The notes: generated by a model from the letters alone, not told the origin. Positions 1-8,513 are shown, counted from the first letter of the stretch. The stretch: 64,000 nucleotides of DNA from Thermanaerothrix solaris (GCF_032334255.1 NZ_JAUHMF010000002.1:1240001-1304000); one strand, 5' to 3'. Numbers and translations: made by a program.

Positions 1-441
1 TACCTGAGTGGTCAACAACAACCGGAGCGGGTATTGATGTGGATGTTAGACCTCGGGATGGAGTGGGCAGTGCTCAAAATGGGAGCAGAGGGATGCTGGC
101 TGGCGAATCATTCTGAAGCGCTTCGGTTGCCTGCATTTCCGGCTCGAGTTGTAGATACGACCGGGGCAGGGGATTCCTTTACGGCGGGTATCATCTGCGG
201 TTATCTCTGTAAGTGGGGGTTGGCTTTGACGGCGATTTTGGCTAATGCACTGGGGGCGCTGGCTACTCAGGTGTATGGTGCCGGCTTGGCCTTACCTGGA
301 CGAGCAATATTACGTTCTTATTTACAAGACCTTGCCAACCGCCCTGATACAAGTCCTTGGAAAGAAGGTTTTATAACTCTGATGTCGCGGATAGAAACCA
401 TGGATGACTTGCTTACCCCATTGCACCAGGAGCGGCAATGA
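1..441 (+). CDS. PfkB-family carbohydrate kinase, C-terminal part (5' end outside window)
   Basis: The reading frame is open from base 1 and ends at 441, so only about the last 146 residues are visible. It carries the PfkB C-terminal signature DTTGAGDSF near visible residues 52-60, with the GAGD anion hole and catalytic Asp, followed by the usual helical tail. Members phosphorylate sugars or nucleosides with ATP in the cytoplasm; the substrate cannot be told from this fragment. The stop overlaps the next start by 4 nt (ATGA), so it is translationally coupled to a second PfkB kinase and belongs to the nucleoside hydrolase/kinase operon that follows. Confidence 0.88.
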   Translation, partial: YLSGQQQPERVLMWMLDLGMEWAVLKMGAEGCWLANHSEALRLPAFPARVVDTTGAGDSFTAGIICGYLCKWGLALTAILANALGALATQVYGAGLALPGRAILRSYLQDLANRPDTSPWKEGFITLMSRIETMDDLLTPLHQERQ

Positions 442-1382
442 CGTTTTACGTGGCTTCATTTGGCGATTTGGTTGTTGACATTGTGGCAGGCGTGCCCGCA
501 CTCCCGGTCGAAGCGGCTCGGGATCAATTGTTAGATTACATCCACTTAGAGCCGGGTGGCGCAGGGAATTTTTTAATCGCAGGCCAGCGTTTGGGAATGC
601 ATATGCGGGCTGGAGGGGCAGTTGGCCAGGATGCATTCGGGGGGATCGTCTTGCGCATTCTGGAAGAGGAAGGGGTGGATGTGTCTTATGTTCAGCATCT
701 ACCGGCCGGTACCACGACGACCGTTTTGGTGCTTGTGGATCGTTTGGGGCAGCATGTTTTTTTAGGGCGTAGTGGTGAAGGACCAGAGGTGTTGCCCGGG
801 CCTTGGTTTAGCACCTTTTTAGAAGGTGCTCAGGCGTTAAATCTGTGGGGCTATACGTTCATGGAACCCGCGCTGGTAAGGAGTATGCTTCACCTGGCGG
901 AGGAGGCCCATCGTTGCGGCATACCGGTATTTTTTGACCCCGGACCGCAATTGCGTGCCTCTGAATCGCAGATAAAACATCTATTACAGTTGACACGGGT
1001 TATTTTACTCACTGAAGCCGAGGTGCCGCTGATGACAGGGGGGCTTTGGGGATCGGAGGGAATTGAGGCATTGTTGGCTAGTGGACCGAGTATGGTGGTG
1101 CTCAAACAAGGGGTTAAGGGTTGCACGGTTTACACCTGTACCGAAATGATCGTATCGCCCGGCTTCCCGGTGCCGCTCCGCGATACCACTGCGGCGGGCG
1201 ATTCGTTTGCGGCGGCTTTTGTCTACGGCTATCTCAAAGGCTGGCGCTTGGAAAAGGTGGCGGCGTTTGCCAACGCCACCGGTGCCGCCAAGGTGCAGAA
1301 AATCGGCTCGGGGCGGCAGGTGCCGACTGCGGAGGAAGTGCGTCAGGTCTTACGTGCCTTTCGCGTAGATATTGATTTCTAG
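438..1382 (+). CDS. PfkB-family carbohydrate kinase
   Basis: This is a full-length PfkB kinase of 314 residues. The N-terminal substrate-binding half contains GGAGNFLIAGQRLG (about residues 36-49), and the C-terminal nucleotide site reads DTTAAGDSFAAAF (about residues 249-261). The first Gly of the GAGD motif is Ala, a variant also usual in 2-keto-3-deoxygluconate kinases, and the catalytic Asp is kept. The start ATG at 438 overlaps the previous stop. Together with the nucleoside hydrolases downstream, a ribose or deoxyribose kinase role is plausible but unproven. It is only distantly similar to its upstream neighbour, so this is not a recent duplication. Confidence 0.88.
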   Translation: MTFYVASFGDLVVDIVAGVPALPVEAARDQLLDYIHLEPGGAGNFLIAGQRLGMHMRAGGAVGQDAFGGIVLRILEEEGVDVSYVQHLPAGTTTTVLVLVDRLGQHVFLGRSGEGPEVLPGPWFSTFLEGAQALNLWGYTFMEPALVRSMLHLAEEAHRCGIPVFFDPGPQLRASESQIKHLLQLTRVILLTEAEVPLMTGGLWGSEGIEALLASGPSMVVLKQGVKGCTVYTCTEMIVSPGFPVPLRDTTAAGDSFAAAFVYGYLKGWRLEKVAAFANATGAAKVQKIGSGRQVPTAEEVRQVLRAFRVDIDF

Positions 1383-1402
1383 AATCAGGAGGGCTTTTAT
1401 TC

Positions 1403-1819
1403 ATGTTTAGAAAGGTAAAGGTTGAAACAACCCTTCGAGAAGGGCTCATTAATATCACTGATGCCATTCAGGAGGTGGTGCGTAAAAGTGGGGTTGAAGA
1501 AGGTATTTGTGTTCTTTATGTGCCTCACACAACGGCTGCGATTACGCTCAATTCGTGTCTTGATCCTGCGACACTCCAGGATTTGACCGAGGAGATACAC
1601 CGCTTGGTGCCCACACGGGTGGATTTTCATCACATCTATGATACACCGGCGGATGCCGCGGGTCATATAAAAGCCACCTTGGTAGGACATAGCATCACAC
1701 TTATCGTGACACAAGGGAAAATTGCTTTAGGAGGATCGCAAAGCATTTTATTCTTTGAGTTCGACGGCCCACGCCAACGTGAGGTGTGGGTACGCGTTTT
1801 ACGCGATTCTGATTCATAA
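1403..1819 (+). CDS. YjbQ family protein (UPF0047)
   Basis: A 138-residue protein with the family hallmarks: PHTTAAITLN near residues 35-44, a central His-rich segment, and the C-terminal GGSQSILFFEFDGPRQR. YjbQ proteins are small trimeric proteins reported to have weak thiamine-phosphate synthase activity; their real role is uncertain. An AGGAGGG ribosome site lies 9-10 nt before the ATG. It sits between a PfkB kinase and two nucleoside hydrolases on the same strand with short gaps (20 and 12 nt), so it is co-transcribed with the nucleoside-degrading cluster; why is not evident. Confidence 0.9.
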   Translation: MFRKVKVETTLREGLINITDAIQEVVRKSGVEEGICVLYVPHTTAAITLNSCLDPATLQDLTEEIHRLVPTRVDFHHIYDTPADAAGHIKATLVGHSITLIVTQGKIALGGSQSILFFEFDGPRQREVWVRVLRDSDS

Positions 1820-1831
1820 GGTAAATAGGTT

Positions 1832-2800
1832 ATGGCAGAGAAAATCATCATTGATACGGATCCTGGCATTGACGATGCAATGGCTATTTTGTTGGCGTTG
1901 CGGTCTCCAGAGTTAGAGGTGATCGGTCTAACCAGTGTTTTCGGTAATGCCACCATTGAAGTGACCACAACCAATGCCTTACGCCTGGTTGAGTTAGAGG
2001 GAAACAACGCCATCCCTGTAGCGCAAGGGTGTGGGCAGCCACTGGTTTTACCGTTGGGTGAGGTGGGCACTTATGTCCACGGCGAAGATGGATTGGGAAA
2101 CACGTTTCTACCACCCCCGAAAGGTAGACCTTTATCTTTACATGCGGCGCAATTTATCATTGAGGCATTACGGCGTTTCCCTGGTGAAGTGACTTTGTTA
2201 GCCCTTGGCCCATTGACGAATCTGGCGCTGGCAGCCAGCCTGGATCCGGAGGCAGTCACCTTGGCGCGGCGGGTGGTGATCATGGGCGGAGCCGTTGAAA
2301 CACATGGAAATATCTCGCCTGTGGCCGAAGCGAACATTTATAACGATCCTCACGCTGCTGCGATCGTTTTCCGGGCTGGATGGCCAGTGACCATGGTGGG
2401 GCTGGATGTGACGACCAGGGTGGTGATGACCCCAGACTACTGGAATGAGTTGTATCGGGCTGGGAATACGGCAACGGATTTTCTTCGCGCCATAACGCCT
2501 TTTTACCAAAGTTTTCACGATCAGTTTTATGGGATGGGTGGGGCTACGCACACTCATGATCCGACAGCAGTGGTTTACCTTTTAGCCCCAGAATTGTTCG
2601 GGACGCAGAATCTACCGGTTTACGTCGAGACTCAGGGACGGTGTATGGGGCAAACCGTGGTGGACTGGTATGGTCAATGGAAGGACTTACCTCGCATTGA
2701 TATCTGCTTGAGCGTTGATGCGGAGGGTGTGCTTGACCTCATTCGTGAACGGTTGACGAAACCTATTGAGGAATCCGAGGATGAGACGACTGTGGATTGA
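1832..2800 (+). CDS. Nucleoside hydrolase (IUNH/Rih family)
   Basis: The N-terminus reads IIIDTDPGIDDAMAIL (residues 5-20), the Ca2+- and ribose-binding signature of inosine-uridine nucleoside hydrolases. Further family blocks are LALGPLTNLALA, VIMGGAV and a late HDPTAVVYLL with the conserved Asp. Length (322 residues) is normal. The enzyme cleaves the N-glycosidic bond of ribonucleosides, giving free base and ribose. Base specificity cannot be read reliably. The next gene is a second, diverged nucleoside hydrolase whose ATG lies 20 nt inside this gene's 3' end, indicating coupling. Confidence 0.93.
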   Translation: MAEKIIIDTDPGIDDAMAILLALRSPELEVIGLTSVFGNATIEVTTTNALRLVELEGNNAIPVAQGCGQPLVLPLGEVGTYVHGEDGLGNTFLPPPKGRPLSLHAAQFIIEALRRFPGEVTLLALGPLTNLALAASLDPEAVTLARRVVIMGGAVETHGNISPVAEANIYNDPHAAAIVFRAGWPVTMVGLDVTTRVVMTPDYWNELYRAGNTATDFLRAITPFYQSFHDQFYGMGGATHTHDPTAVVYLLAPELFGTQNLPVYVETQGRCMGQTVVDWYGQWKDLPRIDICLSVDAEGVLDLIRERLTKPIEESEDETTVD

Positions 2801-3713
2801 TACCGATACAGCCTCCGATGATGCCGTAGCCATTTTGATGGCCCTGCGTTGGCCTGGGGTAAGCGTTGAGGGAATCAGCATTGTAGCCGGTAACGTGCCG
2901 GTGGAGTTAGGGAGCCGTAATGCGCGTTATACGGTCGAACTTTGTGGTTCGGAGACCTCAGTTTATGAAGGCGCCTCTCGACCGCTCTTGAGGGAGCCCG
3001 TGTGGGCTTATTTCTTCCACGGCGCTGATGGTATGGGGGAGATGAATTATCCTTCTCCCAAACACGAACCTTCTCCCAAGCACGGGGTGTTGGCTATGAT
3101 CGAGGCCTTCCGCCAATTTCCAGGAGAGATGACATTGGTCACGTTAGGGCCATTGACCAACCTGGCTTTGGCTCTCAGGCTGGCGCCAGATATCATTCCC
3201 CTTATTCCTCATGTTTATATTATGGGGGGCGCAGCGGCAACTTTGGGAAATATCACCCCTGCGGCAGAATACAACATTTGGGTAGACCCTGAGGCAGCGA
3301 AAATCGTTTTCCACTCTGGATTACCTATCACCATGGTGGGATGGGAACTATGCCGGGGTGAGGCCAATCTTAATGAAGAAGACATGGCTGCGTTACGTGC
3401 CCTTAGGAATCCTCTGGCGGATTTTATCCTTGACTGCAATCGTCAAGCCCTGCGGGCCAACCGGGAGTGGTTGCGCGATCCAGGTTTACCCTTGCCAGAT
3501 CCGGTGGCAATGGCCGTTGCTTTGGATCCTGAAGTGGTGGCGCGGGCTTCGATGCATTATGTAACGGTTGAGGCAGCCAGTGATCTCACTCGGGGTATGA
3601 CGGTGGTGGATGAGCGCGGTGTGTTGAACCAACCGCCTAATGTACGGGTGGTCTGGGAAATTAATGTGCCACGGTGGAAAGAGGATTTATTCAGCGTGTT
3701 GCAGGTGGTATGA
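2781..3713 (+). CDS. Nucleoside hydrolase (IUNH/Rih family), second paralog
   Basis: A protein of 310 residues from the ATG at 2781 (TGAGG lies about 10 nt upstream; an in-frame TTG at 2766 is less likely). The signature is DTDTASDDAVAIL instead of DTDPGxDD; the three Asp ligands remain. LGPLTNLALAL and IMGGAAATLGN follow. Near the C-terminus PDPVAMAVAL replaces HDP of the sibling, hinting at a different base preference. An 18-bp tandem duplication encodes PSPKHE/PSPKHG in the loop before the second family block. The stop overlaps the next ATG (ATGA). Confidence 0.9.
   Translation: MRRLWIDTDTASDDAVAILMALRWPGVSVEGISIVAGNVPVELGSRNARYTVELCGSETSVYEGASRPLLREPVWAYFFHGADGMGEMNYPSPKHEPSPKHGVLAMIEAFRQFPGEMTLVTLGPLTNLALALRLAPDIIPLIPHVYIMGGAAATLGNITPAAEYNIWVDPEAAKIVFHSGLPITMVGWELCRGEANLNEEDMAALRALRNPLADFILDCNRQALRANREWLRDPGLPLPDPVAMAVALDPEVVARASMHYVTVEAASDLTRGMTVVDERGVLNQPPNVRVVWEINVPRWKEDLFSVLQVV
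3051..3086 (+). repeat. 18-bp tandem duplication inside the second nucleoside hydrolase gene
   Basis: Two adjacent 18-bp units, 3051-3068 (CCTTCTCCCAAACACGAA) and 3069-3086 (CCTTCTCCCAAGCACGGG), match at 15 of 18 positions and keep the reading frame, giving PSPKHE followed by PSPKHG. The sibling hydrolase has only one comparable segment (PPPKGR) at this place, so a six-residue insertion by duplication is the simplest reading. Confidence 0.75.
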
Positions 3714-4630
3714 CGCGAACTTATCGTTATGATTTACTCTGCCTGGGTGGGGCGGCCGTGGATTGGATTCTCCAGGTGCCCCGTTTGCCTGTCCCGGATG
3801 AAAAATTGGTTGCAAAATTTGCCGGCCGAGTGGCAGGAGGTTTGGTGGCGAACACGGCATGTGCAGCAGCGCGGTTAGGCTTGCGGGTGGCTTGGAGTGG
3901 GGTTCTCGGAAACGATGAGGGGGGACGGATTTTGCGCCAAAGTTTTGAGGACTTTGGTGTGGAGGTGGTCGGGGCTGATAGTACGCTTGACACGGTCAGC
4001 GATTTTACGGTAATCCTGCTTGAGCCTTCAGGACGGCGCACCATCTTGATCGTCAGTCCTGGTGAACGGTATCCTTCTCTAACTGAGGCTGGGCTTGAGA
4101 TACTAGCCCAGACACGTTTGGCCTATACGGTGCCCTGGACGGTCCCATGGTTAAAGGAAGTTGCCCGTGCTTGCCAACAGATGAGTGTCCCATTAATACT
4201 GGATGTAGAGCCTAATAATGTTAGCGCATTGATCCGCGAGGAAATCCCTTCCAGCCTGCGCTTGCTTTTCGTTACCCAAGGCACCTTGGACATCCTGGAT
4301 CACGCCGATGATACCGTTGGGGATTGGCTTGAGGCTGGGGTAGAACAGGTAGTAATCACGCGGGGAAACGAGGGGGCTGTCGTTGTGACCCGCGCGGGGA
4401 AATTTGAAACCTTGGCGTTCCGCGTACCGGTGGTGGATACAACGGGGGCGGGGGATTGCTTTCATGCGGCCTATATGGCGGCGTGGTTGTGGGGATGGTC
4501 GCCCGCTCAAGCGGTGCGCTTTGCCAGTGCGGCGGCGGCCCTTTCGGTGCAGCATTTGGGCGCACGTGGCGGATTGCCAACTTTCCAAGACGTTATGGCG
4601 TTTTTAGCGCAAAAGGGGGAGGCGTTATGA
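3710..4630 (+). CDS. PfkB-family carbohydrate kinase
   Basis: A ribokinase-like protein of 306 residues. The ATG at 3710 overlaps the preceding stop and is preferred over the in-frame GTG at 3674. N-terminal LCLGGAAVDWILQVPRLP is the family's beta1 and DxxxxV region; GGLVANTACAAARLG is the substrate-binding Gly block; DTTGAGDCFHAAY near residues 243-255 is the ATP/anion-hole signature with the catalytic Asp. Coupling on both sides (ATGA with the nucleoside hydrolase and with the next kinase) suggests it phosphorylates the sugar set free by the hydrolases. The exact substrate is not known. Confidence 0.88.
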   Translation: MTRTYRYDLLCLGGAAVDWILQVPRLPVPDEKLVAKFAGRVAGGLVANTACAAARLGLRVAWSGVLGNDEGGRILRQSFEDFGVEVVGADSTLDTVSDFTVILLEPSGRRTILIVSPGERYPSLTEAGLEILAQTRLAYTVPWTVPWLKEVARACQQMSVPLILDVEPNNVSALIREEIPSSLRLLFVTQGTLDILDHADDTVGDWLEAGVEQVVITRGNEGAVVVTRAGKFETLAFRVPVVDTTGAGDCFHAAYMAAWLWGWSPAQAVRFASAAAALSVQHLGARGGLPTFQDVMAFLAQKGEAL

Positions 4631-5553
4631 TAGATTTTGTGGCGTTTAACTTGATTTTGGATGATATTGTCTTCCCGGATGGACGGACGGCGATGGGAGA
4701 GTTGGGAGGCGGTGGGGCGCAAACTGCCTTGGGAATGCGCTTGTGGTCAGACTCAGTGGGCTTGGTTGCCAGTGTTGGACCCGATTTCCCCGAAATTTGG
4801 TGGGAATGGCTGGAGGCGTGGGGGATTGATGTTCAAGGCATTCGACGGGAAAATGTGCCAACTTTGCGGGCATGGCAACTTTTAGAACCCGATGGACGTA
4901 GAACACAAATTTGGCGCGTCTCACAAGAGGTGTTAGCCACTCACCTGGCGCGCCGGATGGAGTGGTTGCCGGTTTCATACCGCCAGGCGCGTGGTTATCA
5001 TCTGGGCGTGCATCCATCGGAGAAAAAAAGCGATTTTATCGAGAATATAAGGGTTCTAGGTGGAATAATCAGCCTGGAGCCGTTCAAGCCTGCTGATCAT
5101 TTGCCCGATCCAGAGGCATTACAACGGTTGGTTTCGTTGGCGGATATTTTCTCGCCTAATCTGGAAGAAGCGATTTCTCTGGTAGGTCCAGGCGAACCCT
5201 CAGAGTTGGTGGTTCGCCTTTTGGATGCCGGGGCGCCGGTTGTGGCGTTGCGCATGGGCGCTCAAGGGGCACTGATCGGTCAACAAGGGTTGGATTATCT
5301 GATCCATGTGCCACCTGTGCCAGTAGAGGTGGTGGATCCAGTTGGTGCAGGGAATGCCTTTTGTGGCGGTTTTTTGGTGGGGTGGGTGGAATTTGGCGAC
5401 CTGGTTGAAGCCGGATTGCGTGGTGCGGTCTCGGCTTCATTTTTAGTGACCCAAGTGGGTTTACCGCGCCTAGAATTGGCGACGGCTCTCCAAATGGCTC
5501 ACCAGCGATTGCAATCCTTGCGTCCGCAGGTAACAACCTTACCCCTCGGGTAA
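4627..5553 (+). CDS. MAK32-like PfkB-superfamily protein with GAGN instead of GAGD
   Basis: The start is ATG 4627, overlapping the previous stop, giving 308 residues. The fold is PfkB-like: it opens with FNLILDDIVFPDGRTAMGELGGGG, has QTALGMRLW in the substrate half, and ends with DPVGAGNAFCGGFLVGW. The catalytic Asp position of GAGD is Asn, as in the fungal MAK32-type branch of the ribokinase superfamily. A second protein of the same type lies at 7571-8467. Kinase activity is therefore uncertain; it could be an active kinase with an altered base or a binding protein. Its place in a nucleoside hydrolase operon points to a riboside or sugar ligand. Confidence 0.8.
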   Translation: MIDFVAFNLILDDIVFPDGRTAMGELGGGGAQTALGMRLWSDSVGLVASVGPDFPEIWWEWLEAWGIDVQGIRRENVPTLRAWQLLEPDGRRTQIWRVSQEVLATHLARRMEWLPVSYRQARGYHLGVHPSEKKSDFIENIRVLGGIISLEPFKPADHLPDPEALQRLVSLADIFSPNLEEAISLVGPGEPSELVVRLLDAGAPVVALRMGAQGALIGQQGLDYLIHVPPVPVEVVDPVGAGNAFCGGFLVGWVEFGDLVEAGLRGAVSASFLVTQVGLPRLELATALQMAHQRLQSLRPQVTTLPLG

Positions 5554-5583
5554 GCAATACTCATCGTTGTGAGGAGAATTTGT

Positions 5584-6732
5584 ATGAATACCATGTTGGC
5601 TCAAATTAAAAGTTTGCCGAAATTGGTAGATGAAATCTATCCCTCTTTGAACGAGACAGTACGCCAGGTCTTGGATCATGAGTTGTGTCTTTCGGTTAAG
5701 CGTCTCTTTCTCGTGGGATGTGGGGATTCTCACCACGTGGCACTCAATACGGAATATGCGTTCGAAGCCCTGGCGGGTGTGCCAACTGAGCCGATGACAG
5801 CGATGCAATACGCGCGCTATGGGGCGGGATTTATGCCCTCGACCGGGCCGTTGACTAATCTCCTTATCGGTATCTCGGTCTCCGGGGCGGTTGCGCGTAC
5901 CGTCGAAGCCCTGAGAATGGGCCGGCAGTGCGGAGCGGTAACCATTGCCCTGACCGCCACCGAGGGCAGCCGCGTGACCCAGGAAGCGGAGCGCACCTTT
6001 CTGGCTGCGGCGCCCTCATTTGAGGAACCTCCCGGGACGGCGACCCCGGGCGTGCGGTCGTTCTTTGTCAATCAACTGGCTTTGTTATTAAGTGCGGTTC
6101 GGTTGGGGGAAGTCCGCGGGCGGCTCACCCTGAGCGAAGCCGAAACCTGGCGGTCGCAAATCCGGCGCCTTAATGAAGCTGTTGACTGGACGATTGAACA
6201 GTCTGAATCTCAGGCGCGGGAACTGGCCGAGGCTTGGAAAGATGCTAACGAGTTTGTCTTTGTGGGTGCTGGGCCGAACTTCGGCACGGCACTATTCTCG
6301 GCAGCCAAGATCTTAGAAGCCTCAGGCGACTCGGCTCTCGGGCAAGATGCTGAAGAATGGGGTCACCTGCAGTACTTTGCGCGAACTGCAGAAACCCCGA
6401 CCTTCTTTATCACAGCATGCGGTCGCGATTATTCACGCACGGTGGAAGCGGCTACGGCGGCGAAAGCCATTGGGCGGCGAGTTGTGGCTATCGCACCAAA
6501 TAAGGCGACGGAGTTGGTGGGTCTCTCTCGGTACCACCTTCCCATCGCCGAGGTGCCCGAAGTGCTTTCTCCGGTGGTAGCGGCCATTCCTGGCGAGTTG
6601 GTGGCTGCGTACCGGTCTGAGGTTATTGGAGAGCCCTTCTTCCGCGGATTTGGTGGTGGGCGCAGCATCGAGGGCGGTGGTGGGATCAGTCGCATCCGCA
6701 CCAGCGATACATGGGAGGTCTGGCAACCATGA
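5584..6732 (+). CDS. SIS-domain phosphosugar isomerase/deaminase-like protein
   Basis: A protein of 382 residues from ATG 5584, preceded by GAGGAG at 5571-5576. It has two SIS (phosphosugar-binding) halves like the isomerase part of GlmS and the FrlB-type deglycases: the first has LFLVGCGDSHHVALN (about residues 41-55) and an LLIGISVSGAVART loop, the second FVFVGAGPNFGTALFSAAKILEAS and a following EEWGH segment. No glutaminase domain is present. Such proteins isomerise or deglycate sugar phosphates. Between kinases and a BtpA protein it probably works on a phosphorylated sugar made by the neighbouring kinases; the substrate is unknown. Confidence 0.82.
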   Translation: MNTMLAQIKSLPKLVDEIYPSLNETVRQVLDHELCLSVKRLFLVGCGDSHHVALNTEYAFEALAGVPTEPMTAMQYARYGAGFMPSTGPLTNLLIGISVSGAVARTVEALRMGRQCGAVTIALTATEGSRVTQEAERTFLAAAPSFEEPPGTATPGVRSFFVNQLALLLSAVRLGEVRGRLTLSEAETWRSQIRRLNEAVDWTIEQSESQARELAEAWKDANEFVFVGAGPNFGTALFSAAKILEASGDSALGQDAEEWGHLQYFARTAETPTFFITACGRDYSRTVEAATAAKAIGRRVVAIAPNKATELVGLSRYHLPIAEVPEVLSPVVAAIPGELVAAYRSEVIGEPFFRGFGGGRSIEGGGGISRIRTSDTWEVWQP

Positions 6733-7556
6733 CTGAGCGGCTGTCTTTTGACGCTCATCCGCCGCGGGTAATTGCTGCTCTGCATTTACCCCCTCACCCA
6801 GCATCACACCATCCGATGGCGCAATCCGTAACGCAGATGGTGGATTTTGCGTTGCGCAATGCTGAGCGTGCCGTCGAGGCAGGGATTCCGGCGCTATATA
6901 TTCAGGATGTGGCCGATACCCCGGTCGCCCCCCAGGTGCAGCCGCACACGGTTGCCACACTTGCGGTTGTGGGGACGGCTATACGGCGTACTTTCCCTGA
7001 TCTTATCCTTGGGGTATGCCTGATGAGCCACGGTGCGCGCGAGCCGCTGGCGATTGCGCAAGCCATTGGCGCGCAGTTCGTGCGTCTTAAGGTTTACGTT
7101 GGGGCAATGGTCAAGGCGGAGGGAATTCTCCAAGGATGCGCCTATGAGGCTATTCAGTACCGGGCGCAATTGGAGGCAGAGGAGATCGCGATTTTGGCCG
7201 ATGTGTATGATCGCACTGGCGAACCCCTAGGACGCTTGCCTCTGGTTGAAGAGGCGCGGCAGGCAGCAGTGTTTGGGCGAGCCGATGGGTTGGTGCTAAC
7301 CGGACTCTCCTTCAACGAGTCTCTAGAAATGTTGGGACAGGTACGAGCGGCAAACTTAGGCGTTCCCTTATACTTGGGGGGTGGGGCAAATGCTACCAAC
7401 GTCGGCCAAGCGCTACAAGTGGCAGATGGGATCATTGTGAGTAGTGCGTTCAAATCACGTCAGGGGTGGACGCGTGAGGCGCTTTTAGACGAATGGGAAC
7501 CTGAACGCATTCGAGCCTTTATGGAGGCGGTTCGCAATACAGGCTTGAGGAATTAA
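6729..7556 (+). CDS. BtpA/SgcQ-family TIM-barrel protein
   Basis: A protein of 275 residues starting at ATG 6729, which overlaps the previous stop; GGAGG at 6714-6718 is the ribosome site. Segments typical of the BtpA family are the N-terminal VIAALHLPP, NAERAVEAGIPALYIQD, GVCLMS, the FVRLKVYVGAMV block and a late GLVLTGLSFNES and LYLGGGANATNVGQAL, which form the phosphate-binding end of a TIM barrel. Cyanobacterial BtpA affects photosystem I stability; E. coli SgcQ sits in a sugar operon. Enzyme activity is not established for the family. The context with kinases and a SIS protein suggests metabolism of a sugar phosphate. Confidence 0.8.
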   Translation: MTERLSFDAHPPRVIAALHLPPHPASHHPMAQSVTQMVDFALRNAERAVEAGIPALYIQDVADTPVAPQVQPHTVATLAVVGTAIRRTFPDLILGVCLMSHGAREPLAIAQAIGAQFVRLKVYVGAMVKAEGILQGCAYEAIQYRAQLEAEEIAILADVYDRTGEPLGRLPLVEEARQAAVFGRADGLVLTGLSFNESLEMLGQVRAANLGVPLYLGGGANATNVGQALQVADGIIVSSAFKSRQGWTREALLDEWEPERIRAFMEAVRNTGLRN

Positions 7557-7570
7557 ACGCAGGTCGAGGT

Positions 7571-8467
7571 GTGTTCCTTTCCATCGGCGTGGTGATCCTC
7601 GATGATATCGTTCTCCCTGACGGCCAAACTCGAATGAGCGTCCTCGGGGGTGGGGCCACCCATGCCGCGATGGGGATGCGGTTATGGGAGGATCAGGTGG
7701 GTTTGTTGGTGATCTTGGGGGAGAGTTTTCCGCTGGATTTAAAAGCGCAGTTAGCACAAACTTTCGCCCCTTCGGGGTTGCTTTCACAACCGTATCCCAC
7801 ACTGCGCGCCTGGCAGGTCTTTGATAGGGATGGTACCCGCCACGAGGTCTTTCGAGTGGATCCGCGATGGGTTCGACGTAGCGTACCTTTACCGGAGGAT
7901 TGGCCATCAGACTTTCATCAGGTGCAGGGCGTTCATCTGCATTGTGCCCCGGAAGACGTGCCGCGCTGGGCGTCTTTTCTGCGGTCGCAGGGTGATGTGG
8001 TCCTGCTATGGGAGCCCTGGGATCCGTTTTGTGTCCCCCAGAATAGGGAGCAGTTTGCTGCATATTTGGCGTGGGTAGATATTGTTTCGCCTAATTTGGG
8101 AGAGGCACGCGCATTAACTGGCCAGTACGAGCCGCGAGAGGTTATGGCGGCTTTATTTGCTTTGGGGGCAAAAATTGTGGCGCTCCGCATGGGTGAACAG
8201 GGTAGTTTGGTAGGAAAATCGAGAGGTGAGGTACTTGCTATTCCTGCTATTACTCCAGGGCAGATTGTGGATGTAACGGGAGCAGGCAATGCCTACTGCG
8301 GCGGATTTGTGGTTGGGTGGGCGCGTTATCATGATCTCTACCGTGCTGGTTTGATGGGGGCTATTTCTGCATCTATGGCATTAGAACAGTTAGGCGCCGT
8401 TTATGATTGGCAAAGCGCCCGCCCGCAAGCGCACAAACTCTTAGAAGAATATCTAGCCTCGTCATAA
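7571..8467 (+). CDS. MAK32-like PfkB-superfamily protein with GAGN instead of GAGD, second copy
   Basis: A protein of 298 residues with a GTG start at 7571 preceded by AGGTCGAGGT. It parallels the protein at 4627-5553 throughout: VVILDDIVLPDGQTRMSVLGGG at the start, HAAMGMRLW, TLRAWQVFDRDGTR, DIVSPNLGEA and DVTGAGNAYCGGFVVGW at the end. The Asp of GAGD is again Asn. The two copies clearly come from one duplication but have diverged strongly, with the SIS and BtpA genes between them, so they may act on two related ligands or as a pair. It is the last gene of the operon; a terminator follows 7 nt after the stop. Confidence 0.8.
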   Translation: MFLSIGVVILDDIVLPDGQTRMSVLGGGATHAAMGMRLWEDQVGLLVILGESFPLDLKAQLAQTFAPSGLLSQPYPTLRAWQVFDRDGTRHEVFRVDPRWVRRSVPLPEDWPSDFHQVQGVHLHCAPEDVPRWASFLRSQGDVVLLWEPWDPFCVPQNREQFAAYLAWVDIVSPNLGEARALTGQYEPREVMAALFALGAKIVALRMGEQGSLVGKSRGEVLAIPAITPGQIVDVTGAGNAYCGGFVVGWARYHDLYRAGLMGAISASMALEQLGAVYDWQSARPQAHKLLEEYLASS

Positions 8468-8474
8468 ATGTAAA

Positions 8475-8513
8475 GGGCTCAGGGGTGTTTTCGAAGTTTA
8501 CACCCCTGAGCCC
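8475..8513 (+). terminator. Strong hairpin terminator between convergent operons
   Basis: GGGCTCAGGGGTGT (8475-8488) pairs perfectly with ACACCCCTGAGCCC (8500-8513) around an 11-nt loop. It lies between the end of the kinase operon (plus) and the end of osmC (minus), so it can serve both directions. There is no long T tract after the stem on either strand; three A residues precede it, which gives only a short U run for the minus strand. Confidence 0.75.

Noticed and set aside
438..1382. AAGD instead of GAGD in the second PfkB kinase as a sign of inactivity.
   Set aside because: The DTTAAGDSF form is usual in active 2-keto-3-deoxygluconate kinases and keeps the catalytic Asp.
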